Origin: Candidatus Defluviilinea gracilis
GTDB lineage: Bacteria > Chloroflexota > Anaerolineae > Anaerolineales > Villigracilaceae
Assembly: GCA_016716235.1 (NCBI GenBank)
Contig: JADJWS010000001.1
Coordinates: 62,001-126,000, forward strand
Length of the DNA: 64,000 nt
Reading direction: 5' to 3'
Below the pieces are notes generated by a model, which did not search any database, was not told where the DNA came from, and worked only from the letters and a program-made list of their open reading frames with translations. Shown here in pieces: positions 32,894-40,541 of this stretch (position 1 is the first letter of the stretch; the number at the start of each line of letters is the position of its first letter). A program made the translations under genes and the position numbers.

Positions 32894-33661
32894 ATGAACA
32901 TCGAAATCCACAACCTAACGTTCTCCTATCCAACCGGTGTGCAAGCCTTGCGTGGACTCTCGCTCACGATTCAATCGGGTGAGCAAGTTGCGATTGTCGG
33001 ACAGAACGGCGCGGGGAAAACGACATTGGTCAAACATCTGAATGGATTGCTTCAACCCACCTCTGGCTCGGTAAAAATTGGCGATTGGGACACGCGCGAA
33101 CATTCGGTAGCAAAGATGGCGCGGCGGGTCGGTTATGTGTTTCAAAACCCCGACGAGCAATTGTTCTCTAAGAATGTGGGGATCGAAGTCGCTTTCGGGC
33201 CGAAAAATTTAGGGATGAGCGGGGAGCAGGTTCAACGTCGGGTAAAAGAGGCGTTGGCAATGGTCGAGTTATCCGATAAAACGGAGACGAATCCGTACGA
33301 CCTATCCGCAACATGGCGCAAGATGGTCGCGCTCGCATCCGTGATTGCCATGGACACAGACATCGTCATCTTCGACGAGCCAACAACAGGACAGGACGCG
33401 GCAAACATCGCGCGCATCGCCAACGTGATCAAAATCTTACGAGAACGCGGCAAAACCATCATCACCATCACGCACGACATTGATTTTTGCGCCGAAAATT
33501 TCGAGCGCGTCATCGCCATGTCGCAGGGACGCATCCTGCTCGACGGCAAAGCCAACGATGCGCTTGGGCAGGAAGATATTCTTGCCACAACCTACGTTGA
33601 CCCTCCTCAACTCACACGGCTGGGCAAAAGGCTGGGCTTTCAAAGAGACAGTGCGAAATGA
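32894..33661 (+). CDS. ecfA2: ECF transporter ATPase A2 with atypical signature motif
   Basis: Second ATP-binding subunit, 255 residues. Walker A GQNGAGKTT, Q-loop YVFQNPDEQLF, Walker B IVIFDEPTTGQD and H-loop THD are present. The ABC signature is LSATWRK in place of LSGGQ/KQR, so one composite ATP site, formed by the Walker A of ecfA1 with this signature, is degenerate. Related ECF ATPases with LS-xS-ERK signatures exist, so the change may be subfamily-typical. It completes the transporter with ecfT. Confidence 0.9.
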   Translation: MNIEIHNLTFSYPTGVQALRGLSLTIQSGEQVAIVGQNGAGKTTLVKHLNGLLQPTSGSVKIGDWDTREHSVAKMARRVGYVFQNPDEQLFSKNVGIEVAFGPKNLGMSGEQVQRRVKEALAMVELSDKTETNPYDLSATWRKMVALASVIAMDTDIVIFDEPTTGQDAANIARIANVIKILRERGKTIITITHDIDFCAENFERVIAMSQGRILLDGKANDALGQEDILATTYVDPPQLTRLGKRLGFQRDSAK

Positions 33662-33915
33662 GGAAGAATTTCTAGCGGGGCTGAAAAAATAAGGGTCTCC
33701 AGAATTAACGGAAAACCGCCTCACCACGAAGGACACAAAGTATACAAAGGGAAAAAGCGCCCAATTTCCTTGTGTTTTTTCGGCTCTATCGTTATTAACG
33801 GGAAAGCCCAAAAACCTTAGCCACGGATTTCACAAATTCACACGGATTGTTTAAAACATTCGTGAACATCCGTGTAAATTCGTGGCAAAGAATCTTCCTG
33901 CGAGTCGTAATCCCG
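33662..33915. repeat. Intergenic repeats: 'accacgaaggacacaaag' and 'ccacggatttcacaaattcacacgg' families
   Basis: 33717-33780 holds accacgaaggacacaaag and its inverse. 33820-33890 holds ccacggattt...cacacggat followed by atccgtgtaaattcgtgg, a second palindrome. A small hairpin cccgtc..gacggg-type at 33908-33930 ends the DNA-binding-protein gene. No gene was found. Confidence 0.65.
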
Positions 33916-34362
33916 TCAGAAACGGGAGAGCCGTTTTTTCTTTGTGACCGTCGCGCCTTTTGTGTTTGCAAAGTGGTAAACCACCAACTCCTCATACCCC
34001 GAATCCTCCGCAAACTCGCGCTGGTACGCCGACTCATCGAACGCCAGAAGCACAACCTCCGCTGTTGTGTAAATCATACAGCCCGATTCCATATGCCCGC
34101 CGATGGTTTTTCCCTCCGCGTCGGAAATCGAAATATGCAAATGCGACCCGTGAACAGACACCGTGCCAGTGATGGACGCGATCTCGAAAAATTCATCAAA
34201 CTCCGAGAAGGAATTCCTGTTCGCAAAGCGCAACACCGCGCGGCGCAGGCTCCCCACCGATGCGATCACACACCCTGCCTGAATCTGCTTTTCGTTCACA
34301 AAGTCCTGAATACTGTCGAACAAATCCTGCCCAGATTTCAATCGAAAGGTATAATTTTGCAT
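33916..34362 (-). CDS. PPC/DUF296 domain protein (plant-and-prokaryote conserved domain)
   Basis: 148-residue PPC-domain protein. The core is GSHLHISISDAEGKTIGGH, with the zinc-type histidines expected of this family. The flanking strands are IQAGCVIASVGSLRRAVLRF and ESGCMIYTTAEVVLLAFDES. The family name comes from a DNA-binding role in plants, but bacterial stand-alone members have unknown function. It stands alone on the minus strand. Confidence 0.88.
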   Translation of the reverse strand: MQNYTFRLKSGQDLFDSIQDFVNEKQIQAGCVIASVGSLRRAVLRFANRNSFSEFDEFFEIASITGTVSVHGSHLHISISDAEGKTIGGHMESGCMIYTTAEVVLLAFDESAYQREFAEDSGYEELVVYHFANTKGATVTKKKRLSRF

Positions 34363-34477
34363 GGACGAACCTCCAGCGCAATTATACGGTCATGCTTCTC
34401 GGTTTTCACTTTTGCAAGGCAAATACCAGCGATAAAATCCATAGGCTCATGTACAATGGAAAAGCACGGGAGCGAAT

Positions 34478-35497
34478 ATGACAAAGTTAAAAGTTGAAGT
34501 TTTTCACAGCATCCACGACATCAAACCAGACATTTGGAACCGCATCGCCGCCGGGCGCGGCTTTCAGAGCCATGCGTGGTACGTGTTCGGCGAACACGCC
34601 ATGGCAGACAGCCCCGCCACCTATTTGATCGCCTGGGATGGCAAAACGCCGGTCGGAGGCGCGGCATTGTTCCGCGTCACAAACGAACCGCTTCCCCTCC
34701 CAAGCATTGCCCGCAACTTCATGGCGTCTATTTTAAAGCACCGCCCGCTATTGGTATGCCGTTCCCCGCTCGCCGACACATCCGCGCTATTGCTTCCCGG
34801 CGGAGAACTCCACGATGAAGCGCTTGCCGCCCTCGCGCAAGCGGCGCAGGAGGAATTCAAAAAACAACGTTGCTCATTCCTGGTCTTCGATTACCTGCTG
34901 ACCGAACAACTGCGCTATGCGTGGCCCCATGGCTACGAACCCGTCACCGTTTCAGAACCCGGCACCTTCATGCCGATGGAGTGGGACAACTTCGAAGCCT
35001 ATCTCGAATCGGGCAACAAAAAAGACCGCCAACAATACAAGAAAAGCGTGAAAGAAGCGGAGGAAGCGGGACTCGTCCTCTCCAAACACCGGTCGGTTTC
35101 AGACGTGGAAACCGCGCTCACCCTCATCAAGCATGTGTCCATCTGGCACGGCTCCGCGCCCAACCCATGGATGCGCGGCTTACTCGAAAACTTCTCGATG
35201 ATCGACGGCGACTGGCTCGAACTGCGCAAAGACGGCAAACTCGTCGGATGCGGCGCTGTGGTGCGCGACAACAACTTCCAACTCGCCACCGCGCTTGGGT
35301 TGGAAGACGATGTGCCAGGCGGATATTTCTACCTGCTCCACGCCGCTTTGCGGGAAGCGTTCGAACACAAAGTTCGCCTCGTGCGCTTCGGCGCCGGCGC
35401 GTACGATGTAAAACGCAGGCTCGGTTTCCATTTGGAAGATACCAATCACGCCATGGTGACCATGGCGGGGTTCCTCGCGCGCGCGGCAAAAAGTTGA
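34478..35497 (+). CDS. GNAT/FemAB-like acyltransferase
   Basis: 339-residue cytoplasmic protein resembling the GNAT-type peptidogalycan/FemAB group. Two tandem GNAT-like folds are expected: the first about residues 10-150 and the second about 165-330 (KKDRQQYKKSVKEAEEAG, DGDWLELRKDGKLVGCGAVVRD, GGYFYLLHAALREAF, RLVRFGAGAYDVKRRLGF). It may acylate or aminoacylate a small molecule or lipid. It starts a plus-strand run in which the methyltransferase follows 5 bp later, so it is probably in the same transcription unit as the diterpene genes. Its part in that pathway is unproven. Confidence 0.6.
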   Translation: MTKLKVEVFHSIHDIKPDIWNRIAAGRGFQSHAWYVFGEHAMADSPATYLIAWDGKTPVGGAALFRVTNEPLPLPSIARNFMASILKHRPLLVCRSPLADTSALLLPGGELHDEALAALAQAAQEEFKKQRCSFLVFDYLLTEQLRYAWPHGYEPVTVSEPGTFMPMEWDNFEAYLESGNKKDRQQYKKSVKEAEEAGLVLSKHRSVSDVETALTLIKHVSIWHGSAPNPWMRGLLENFSMIDGDWLELRKDGKLVGCGAVVRDNNFQLATALGLEDDVPGGYFYLLHAALREAFEHKVRLVRFGAGAYDVKRRLGFHLEDTNHAMVTMAGFLARAAKS

Positions 35498-35502
35498 ACC
35501 CC

Positions 35503-36087
35503 ATGTTCCCGGCAACGATTCAAGCGGCGCTCACGTTCCTCGCCATCCTTCTTTTTTACGCTATGGATTTCCTCCTCATCCGCCGCTACGACAAACAACG
35601 CGCCGCCAGCGGCACAGGCCGCGCCTGGGATTTTACCTTGTTCATCTTTACCCTCGTCGCTGTTCTGATCCTGCAACCGGTGTTGCTCCCGCAATTGAGT
35701 TTTCGCACCACTGCCGCCTGGGGATTCTTCGCGCAACTCCTCGGCATCCTATTGATCCTGAAGGCGCTCGCGCTACACGCCTGGTCGCGCGCCCATCTCG
35801 GAAAATTCTATGCCGAGCGCGTCGAAGTTCAACCCGATCACAAAGTGATCGACACCGGTCCCTACAAACTCATGCGACACCCGGTCATCACATCCTTTTT
35901 TGGAATTGCGGCGGGGCTGTTTTTTGTTAACCCCTCGTTCGCCACGCTCGCCGCCCTGATCTACGCCATCTGGGATTTCACGCGCGCCGCCAAACAGGAA
36001 GAGGAACTGCTCACGCAGACGCTCCCCGGCTACGGCGACTACGCGCGTCGCACCCCCCGATTCCTGCCCCGGCTGTGGATGCTTTGA
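35503..36087 (+). CDS. Isoprenylcysteine carboxyl methyltransferase (ICMT)-like membrane methyltransferase
   Basis: 194-residue membrane protein with about four helices and the ICMT/PEMT methyltransferase block: YAERVEVQPDHKVIDTGPYKLMRHPVITSFFG, with conserved RHP and a C-terminal EEELLTQTLPGYGDYARRTP (Glu-rich SAM-binding end). It uses SAM to methylate lipid-like substrates. The ATG at 35503 follows GAACCCC. The next gene's ATG overlaps its stop (TGATG), so translation is coupled. With two diterpene synthase genes directly downstream, a prenyl or diterpenoid hydroxyl or carboxyl is a plausible substrate. Confidence 0.75.
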   Translation: MFPATIQAALTFLAILLFYAMDFLLIRRYDKQRAASGTGRAWDFTLFIFTLVAVLILQPVLLPQLSFRTTAAWGFFAQLLGILLILKALALHAWSRAHLGKFYAERVEVQPDHKVIDTGPYKLMRHPVITSFFGIAAGLFFVNPSFATLAALIYAIWDFTRAAKQEEELLTQTLPGYGDYARRTPRFLPRLWML

Positions 36088-36980
36088 TGCCCACGTTCGA
36101 GGAATTCCTCCAACTCCCCACCGAAGAGGTTGCCGTCCTCGTCAAAGCGAGCGGCGCAAAAGTCTGCGTATTCCCCATCAACGGCACGCGGCGTTGGTTC
36201 ATGCTTGAACATGCCGGCAAGATTCAAAACGATTTTTTTCAAACATACATGGATTTGTCGATCCAAAATCATATCGAACTCTGCGCGCTGCTGTTCGATC
36301 ATGGGATCGAAACCATTCTGGCTCCGGTCTTTGGGCGCGAACTCTTGAGCCGCGGCGACGAATACACCCAGCGCGTCGGCATCGATGGACTCATCCGCAC
36401 CGCCACCGACGCAAATTATCGCAAATTCTTCGAACGCTACAACGTGAAGGTTCGGTTTTACGGAGATTTTCGCGCGGCGTTGACAGCGACACCCCATGCG
36501 GGCGCGCTTCAATCCATGGAGGATGTGGTCGAAGCGACAAAATCCAACTCGGCATTTCGTCTCTACTTCGGCGTTTTCGCCGACGAGGCTTCAGCAACCA
36601 TAGCCCGCCTTGCCATTGAGCATTACCGCGCGGAAGGCGCGATACCCGACAAGACCGCGCTGGTAAAAAAATATTACGGAGAAGAACTTCCCCCGGTGAG
36701 CCTATTCATCGGCTTCGACAAATTCAGCGCGTTCGACATGCCCCTGCTTGCCACCGGCGAAGAAGACTTGTATTTCTCGCGCAGTCCATCACCATATATG
36801 ACGGCTCATCAACTTCGATCTATTTTGTACGATCACCTGTATACCCGCCGCGCGCCCGAACCCGACTACGCCAAACTTACGCCTGACGCGCTCAACGAAC
36901 TTCGCGAATACTACCGCCGCTATAAAGATTCTGTGTTCGGCGTCGGAAAACTGAAATTCGGCATATGGTTTCCAGAATAG
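36087..36980 (+). CDS. Tuberculosinol/kolavelool-type diterpene synthase (Rv3378c-like, cis-prenyltransferase fold)
   Basis: Converts a bicyclic diterpene diphosphate, made by the class II cyclase next door, into a diterpene alcohol by loss of diphosphate. The 297-residue length equals that of M. tuberculosis Rv3378c. From memory the two align throughout: FPINGTRRWFMLE (Rv3378c FPFDGTRRWFHLE), LLFDHGIETILAPVF, RFYGDFR, FGVFADEA, LFIGFDKFSAFDMPLL, ILYDHLYTR, and a final VFGVG..IWF. Asn32 replaces the Asp recalled for Rv3378c, while Arg35, Arg36 and Trp37 are kept. The ATG at 36087 (TGATG overlap) was chosen over a GTG 12 bp upstream because it matches the family length. The product stereochemistry is unknown. 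Confidence 0.86.
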   Translation: MPTFEEFLQLPTEEVAVLVKASGAKVCVFPINGTRRWFMLEHAGKIQNDFFQTYMDLSIQNHIELCALLFDHGIETILAPVFGRELLSRGDEYTQRVGIDGLIRTATDANYRKFFERYNVKVRFYGDFRAALTATPHAGALQSMEDVVEATKSNSAFRLYFGVFADEASATIARLAIEHYRAEGAIPDKTALVKKYYGEELPPVSLFIGFDKFSAFDMPLLATGEEDLYFSRSPSPYMTAHQLRSILYDHLYTRRAPEPDYAKLTPDALNELREYYRRYKDSVFGVGKLKFGIWFPE

Positions 36981-38461
36981 ATACCAACCTCATGACAGAC
37001 ATCATCACGACACTCATCAACGAAATCGGACCCGGTCATATGGCAAGCACGGCCTATGACACAGCATGGGCGGCCCGTCTGGACGAGATCGATCCATCCA
37101 TCAGCGCCCACGCCCTAACCTGGCTGACAAAAAATCAATTACCCGACGGCACCTGGGGCGCGCCAGCGCCAATGTACTACCACGACCGCGTGGTTTGCAC
37201 GCTCGCCGCCATGATCGCGCTGGAACGGCGCGGCCACCGCGAAGCGGACAAGGCACAGATCGTCAAAGGCAAACTCGCCCTTGAACGAATCGTGAGCGAA
37301 GCGACGGGGGGGCTATCCTCCGACCCAAACGGGGCAACTGTCGGCTTCGAAATGATCGCTCCCACCCTGGTGGCAGAAGCCGAAAAACTGGGTTTAATCA
37401 AAAATCAGGCGAACCGCATCCTGGGCAGAATATCCAAACAACGCGCGGTGAAACTCGCCTACCTGAAAGACAACATGATCAGCCGTCATGTCACCATGGC
37501 GTTTTCGGCTGAGATGGCGGGCGTGGACGGCAAACACATGCTCGATGTGGACAACTTGCAAGAGAGCAACGGCTCTGTGGGAGTCAGCCCGTCTGCCACC
37601 GCCTATTTTGCAACCTACATCAAAAAAGGCGACAAAGCCGCGCTTGCCTATTTGCGCGACATCATGAAACCAGATGGCAGTTTTCCAAACGTTGCCCCAT
37701 TCGATGTCTTCGAGATCGGGTGGTCGTTGTGGAATCTGAGCCTGATCCCCGGCCTGAAGCAACACGCCAAACTCAAGCCGCATTTAGACTTTCTTGCCAA
37801 TGCCTGGGTTCCAAAACGCGGCGTGGGATTTGCCGCAGGGTACACGGTCAAAGACAGCGATGATACAAGTTTGGTATTCGATACCTTGCTTAGGTATGGG
37901 ATCGAAAAGGACTTGGGCAGTGTGCTCTCGTATGAAGAGAAGGATCACTTCCGCTGTTTCGATTTGGAAGCCAACCCTTCGATTAGCGCAAATATTCACG
38001 TGCTGGGCGCCCTCGGGCAGGCAGGGCTGGATATGAAAAACTCGTCGGTGCAAAAAGTTGCGCGTTTTCTTCACAAAGCGCGAGGGACGAATCCGTTCTG
38101 GGCAGACAAGTGGCACGCATCGCCTTATTACGCCACATCACATGCCATTATCGCGTGCGCCGGTATTGCCAATGACCTGGTCGCTGAATCGGTGGATTGG
38201 ATCCTGAGCGCCCAAAATAAGGATGGATCCTGGGGAGCCTACCTAAAAACCGCGGAAGAAACCGCTTATGCCGCGCAGGCGCTTTGGGTGTGGAACCAAA
38301 AAGCGGCGAGAGTGCCTAAAACCGCCATGACGCGAGCCGCGCGCTGGCTGTCGGAAAATATGGATAAGCCTTATCCGCCGCTATGGATCGGTAAGTGCTT
38401 ATATAGCCCCAACCTGGTAATTCGATCCGCGGTGATCAGCGCATTGGCTTTGGCTGGTTGA
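36965..38461 (+). CDS. Class II diterpene cyclase (Rv3377c/copalyl-diphosphate-synthase type)
   Basis: Protonation-initiated cyclisation of geranylgeranyl diphosphate to a bicyclic diphosphate. 498 residues with a DxDD motif, Asp297-Ser-Asp299-Asp300 (KDSDDTS). The N-terminal block is MASTAYDTAWAARLDEIDP. The central block is MLDVDNLQESNGSVGVSPSA, followed by IGWSLWNLS and PSISANIHVLGALGQAG. The C-terminal KPYPPLWIGKCLYSPNLVI resembles Rv3377c (recalled PPYAPLWIAKTLYCSATVV). It lacks a class I DDxxD domain, so it needs a partner, which lies directly upstream and overlaps by 16 bases. A second ATG at 36992 would shorten the N-terminus by nine residues and fits Rv3377c equally well. Confidence 0.88.
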   Translation: MVSRIDTNLMTDIITTLINEIGPGHMASTAYDTAWAARLDEIDPSISAHALTWLTKNQLPDGTWGAPAPMYYHDRVVCTLAAMIALERRGHREADKAQIVKGKLALERIVSEATGGLSSDPNGATVGFEMIAPTLVAEAEKLGLIKNQANRILGRISKQRAVKLAYLKDNMISRHVTMAFSAEMAGVDGKHMLDVDNLQESNGSVGVSPSATAYFATYIKKGDKAALAYLRDIMKPDGSFPNVAPFDVFEIGWSLWNLSLIPGLKQHAKLKPHLDFLANAWVPKRGVGFAAGYTVKDSDDTSLVFDTLLRYGIEKDLGSVLSYEEKDHFRCFDLEANPSISANIHVLGALGQAGLDMKNSSVQKVARFLHKARGTNPFWADKWHASPYYATSHAIIACAGIANDLVAESVDWILSAQNKDGSWGAYLKTAEETAYAAQALWVWNQKAARVPKTAMTRAARWLSENMDKPYPPLWIGKCLYSPNLVIRSAVISALALAG

Positions 38462-38465
38462 TGCT

Positions 38466-40163
38466 ATGAAAAACTTCATCGAACGCTTATTTACCTTTTC
38501 CACATCGGACCCTGAAGACACCCGTAAAAGGCGGATCCTTGGCATATTGCTGGCAGGCACGGCGGGAGTAGCGTTGCTCGGCATGTTATCGTTCATCTAT
38601 TTCGCCGCCACAGTAGACCCCGCCGAATTTTATCTTCTCTTATGGGGCAGCGCGCTCACGTTCATCCTGGTGATAATCGTGTACGCGGTGAACTATTTTG
38701 GATCGGGTAGAGCCGCGGCTGTTTTATTCCTAATTTTTTTATACGTCATTTTTCTCTTTAGCGATACTCCCGACCAGATCGTGGGCGGACGAACGCTTTT
38801 CGCGTTCACCATCCCGATCTTCATGGCGAGCATTCTCCTCACACCGGCTTCCAGTTTCATTTTTGCGGGAATAAGCGGCGCAGTGGTTTTGTATCTGGCT
38901 GTATCGTTGGAAATTACTCCCAATATTCCCGGGGTCTTCGGGTTTTTCCTGATCGCTTTCGTCTCATGGTTATCGGCTCGCAGTCTCGAACAGGCGTTGA
39001 GCGAACTGCGCTCCATCAATTTGAACCTGGACCGCGTGGTGGCAGAGCGGACAGAGGCTCTCGCGGAATCGCTTGCCAGAGAAAAGATCGAGGCGGGACG
39101 CAACCAGGCGATCTTGAACTCGATTGCGGACGGCGTGATCGTTTTCGACAAAAGGTGGAACGCCACCATGGCGAATCCCGCCATCAAAAGTATGCTCGAT
39201 ATTCCTTTGCAGTTGATCATCAACAAAAACTTCCGTGAACTGGTGGAACATCCCCGCCTCGCTCCTAACAGCCGCGCGCTCCTCGGCTCCATGATCGAAC
39301 ATGGCACCCAGCCCATCGGGTTTCGCGTCGAATGGGGCGATAAGACCCTCTCGGTCAGCGCGGCTCAGATCTACGACCAACGGCGGGAAGATACCGGCAC
39401 CGTCATCGTCTTCCGCGATTTTACGCGCGAGGCGGAAGTGGAGCGGCTCAAAAGCACGTTCGTTGGGATCGTGTCGCATGAATTACGCACGCCCCTGAAT
39501 GCGATCCTCGGCTATGCCGAAATGTTCAAGGAGGCGGTGTACGGTCCCGTCAATGAAAAACAAGTGAACATGGCAGACCGAATCATGAAGAACACGCAAC
39601 GCCTGCTGGCGTTGATCAATGACCTGCTCGATCAGGCGCAAATCGAAGCGGGCAAGCTCACCATCAGCAACCAAACGATCAGACCCGCCGAGTTGCTCGA
39701 AACCATGCACAGCCTGATGGACAAACCCGCCGCGGATAAAAACTTGAAACTCACCAGCGAGATCGAAGACGATTTTCCCGAAAGGCTGGTCGGCGACCCG
39801 GCGCGACTGCAACAAATCCTTGTGAACCTGGTGGGGAACTCTGTCAAATTCACGCATCGCGGGTTTGTCCATGTCAAATTGCTCCGCCAGGATGAACGCT
39901 GGGGCATTGAAGTGACAGACTCTGGGCAGGGCATCCCGGAGTTCGAGATCCCGCATATTTTCGAAACGTTCCGTCAAGTGGACGGAGCCGCCACCCGCGA
40001 ACATGGCGGTTTCGGGCTGGGATTATCCATCGTCAAACAACTCGTCGGGTTAATGAACGGCGAGATCAGTGTAACCAGCCAACTGGGCGAGGGAAGCGTG
40101 TTTCTCATCCGCTTTCCGCTCCTCGCCCCAAAGGAATACCCAACAGCATGGAGAAGTTCATGA
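38466..40163 (+). CDS. Membrane-bound PAS histidine kinase
   Basis: Sensor kinase of 565 residues. About six transmembrane helices lie in the first 175 residues, with no large extracellular domain. A coiled linker (LNLDRVVAERTEALAESLA) follows, then a PAS domain at about 210-315. HisKA carries phosphorylatable His338 in VGIVSHELRTPLNAILGYAE. HATPase_c has an N-box (ILVNLVGNSVKFTH), G1 (DSGQGIP) and G2 (HGGFGLGLSIVKQL). It starts 5 bp after the diterpene cyclase gene, and the response regulator follows with an ATGA overlap, so kinase, regulator and terpene genes are probably cotranscribed. The signal may be membrane-associated. Confidence 0.92.
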   Translation: MKNFIERLFTFSTSDPEDTRKRRILGILLAGTAGVALLGMLSFIYFAATVDPAEFYLLLWGSALTFILVIIVYAVNYFGSGRAAAVLFLIFLYVIFLFSDTPDQIVGGRTLFAFTIPIFMASILLTPASSFIFAGISGAVVLYLAVSLEITPNIPGVFGFFLIAFVSWLSARSLEQALSELRSINLNLDRVVAERTEALAESLAREKIEAGRNQAILNSIADGVIVFDKRWNATMANPAIKSMLDIPLQLIINKNFRELVEHPRLAPNSRALLGSMIEHGTQPIGFRVEWGDKTLSVSAAQIYDQRREDTGTVIVFRDFTREAEVERLKSTFVGIVSHELRTPLNAILGYAEMFKEAVYGPVNEKQVNMADRIMKNTQRLLALINDLLDQAQIEAGKLTISNQTIRPAELLETMHSLMDKPAADKNLKLTSEIEDDFPERLVGDPARLQQILVNLVGNSVKFTHRGFVHVKLLRQDERWGIEVTDSGQGIPEFEIPHIFETFRQVDGAATREHGGFGLGLSIVKQLVGLMNGEISVTSQLGEGSVFLIRFPLLAPKEYPTAWRSS

Positions 40164-40534
40164 GTAAACTGGCATTGATCATTGAAGACGACAGAGACCT
40201 GGCGAGCATCTTTGCCGAGGCGCTGCGCGGGATCGGGTTCGAAGTGGAAAACGCCCTCGACGGCAAAGCCGCGCGGGAACGATTAATCCATGGAGCAACG
40301 CCCTTCCTCATCCTGCTGGATATGCACCTGCCGCATATCTCGGGCAAGGATTTACTGTTGAATGTGATGAAAAAAGACGAGCGCTTTAACACCAGTTGGA
40401 TCATGATCACGACTGCTGATGCCCGCCTCGCCGAGGAACTCCGCGACCAGGTGGATTTTGCCATGATCAAACCGATTCTATTCGGGCAATTGCGCGACCT
40501 CGCCGCGCGGTTAAAACCTAAAGACGAAATCTAA
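40160..40534 (+). CDS. Single-domain response regulator
   Basis: 124-residue receiver domain. The phosphoacceptor is Asp54 in LLDMHLP. The acidic pair EDD lies at about residues 8-10 and the conserved Lys in MIKPILF. There is no output domain, so it must act by protein contact or phosphotransfer. The ATG at 40160 overlaps the kinase stop (ATGA) and follows GGAGAAG, which makes an in-frame ATG 12 bp upstream unlikely. The GT87-like gene begins 8 bp later. Confidence 0.92.
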   Translation: MSKLALIIEDDRDLASIFAEALRGIGFEVENALDGKAARERLIHGATPFLILLDMHLPHISGKDLLLNVMKKDERFNTSWIMITTADARLAEELRDQVDFAMIKPILFGQLRDLAARLKPKDEI

Positions 40535-40541
40535 CACGCCC

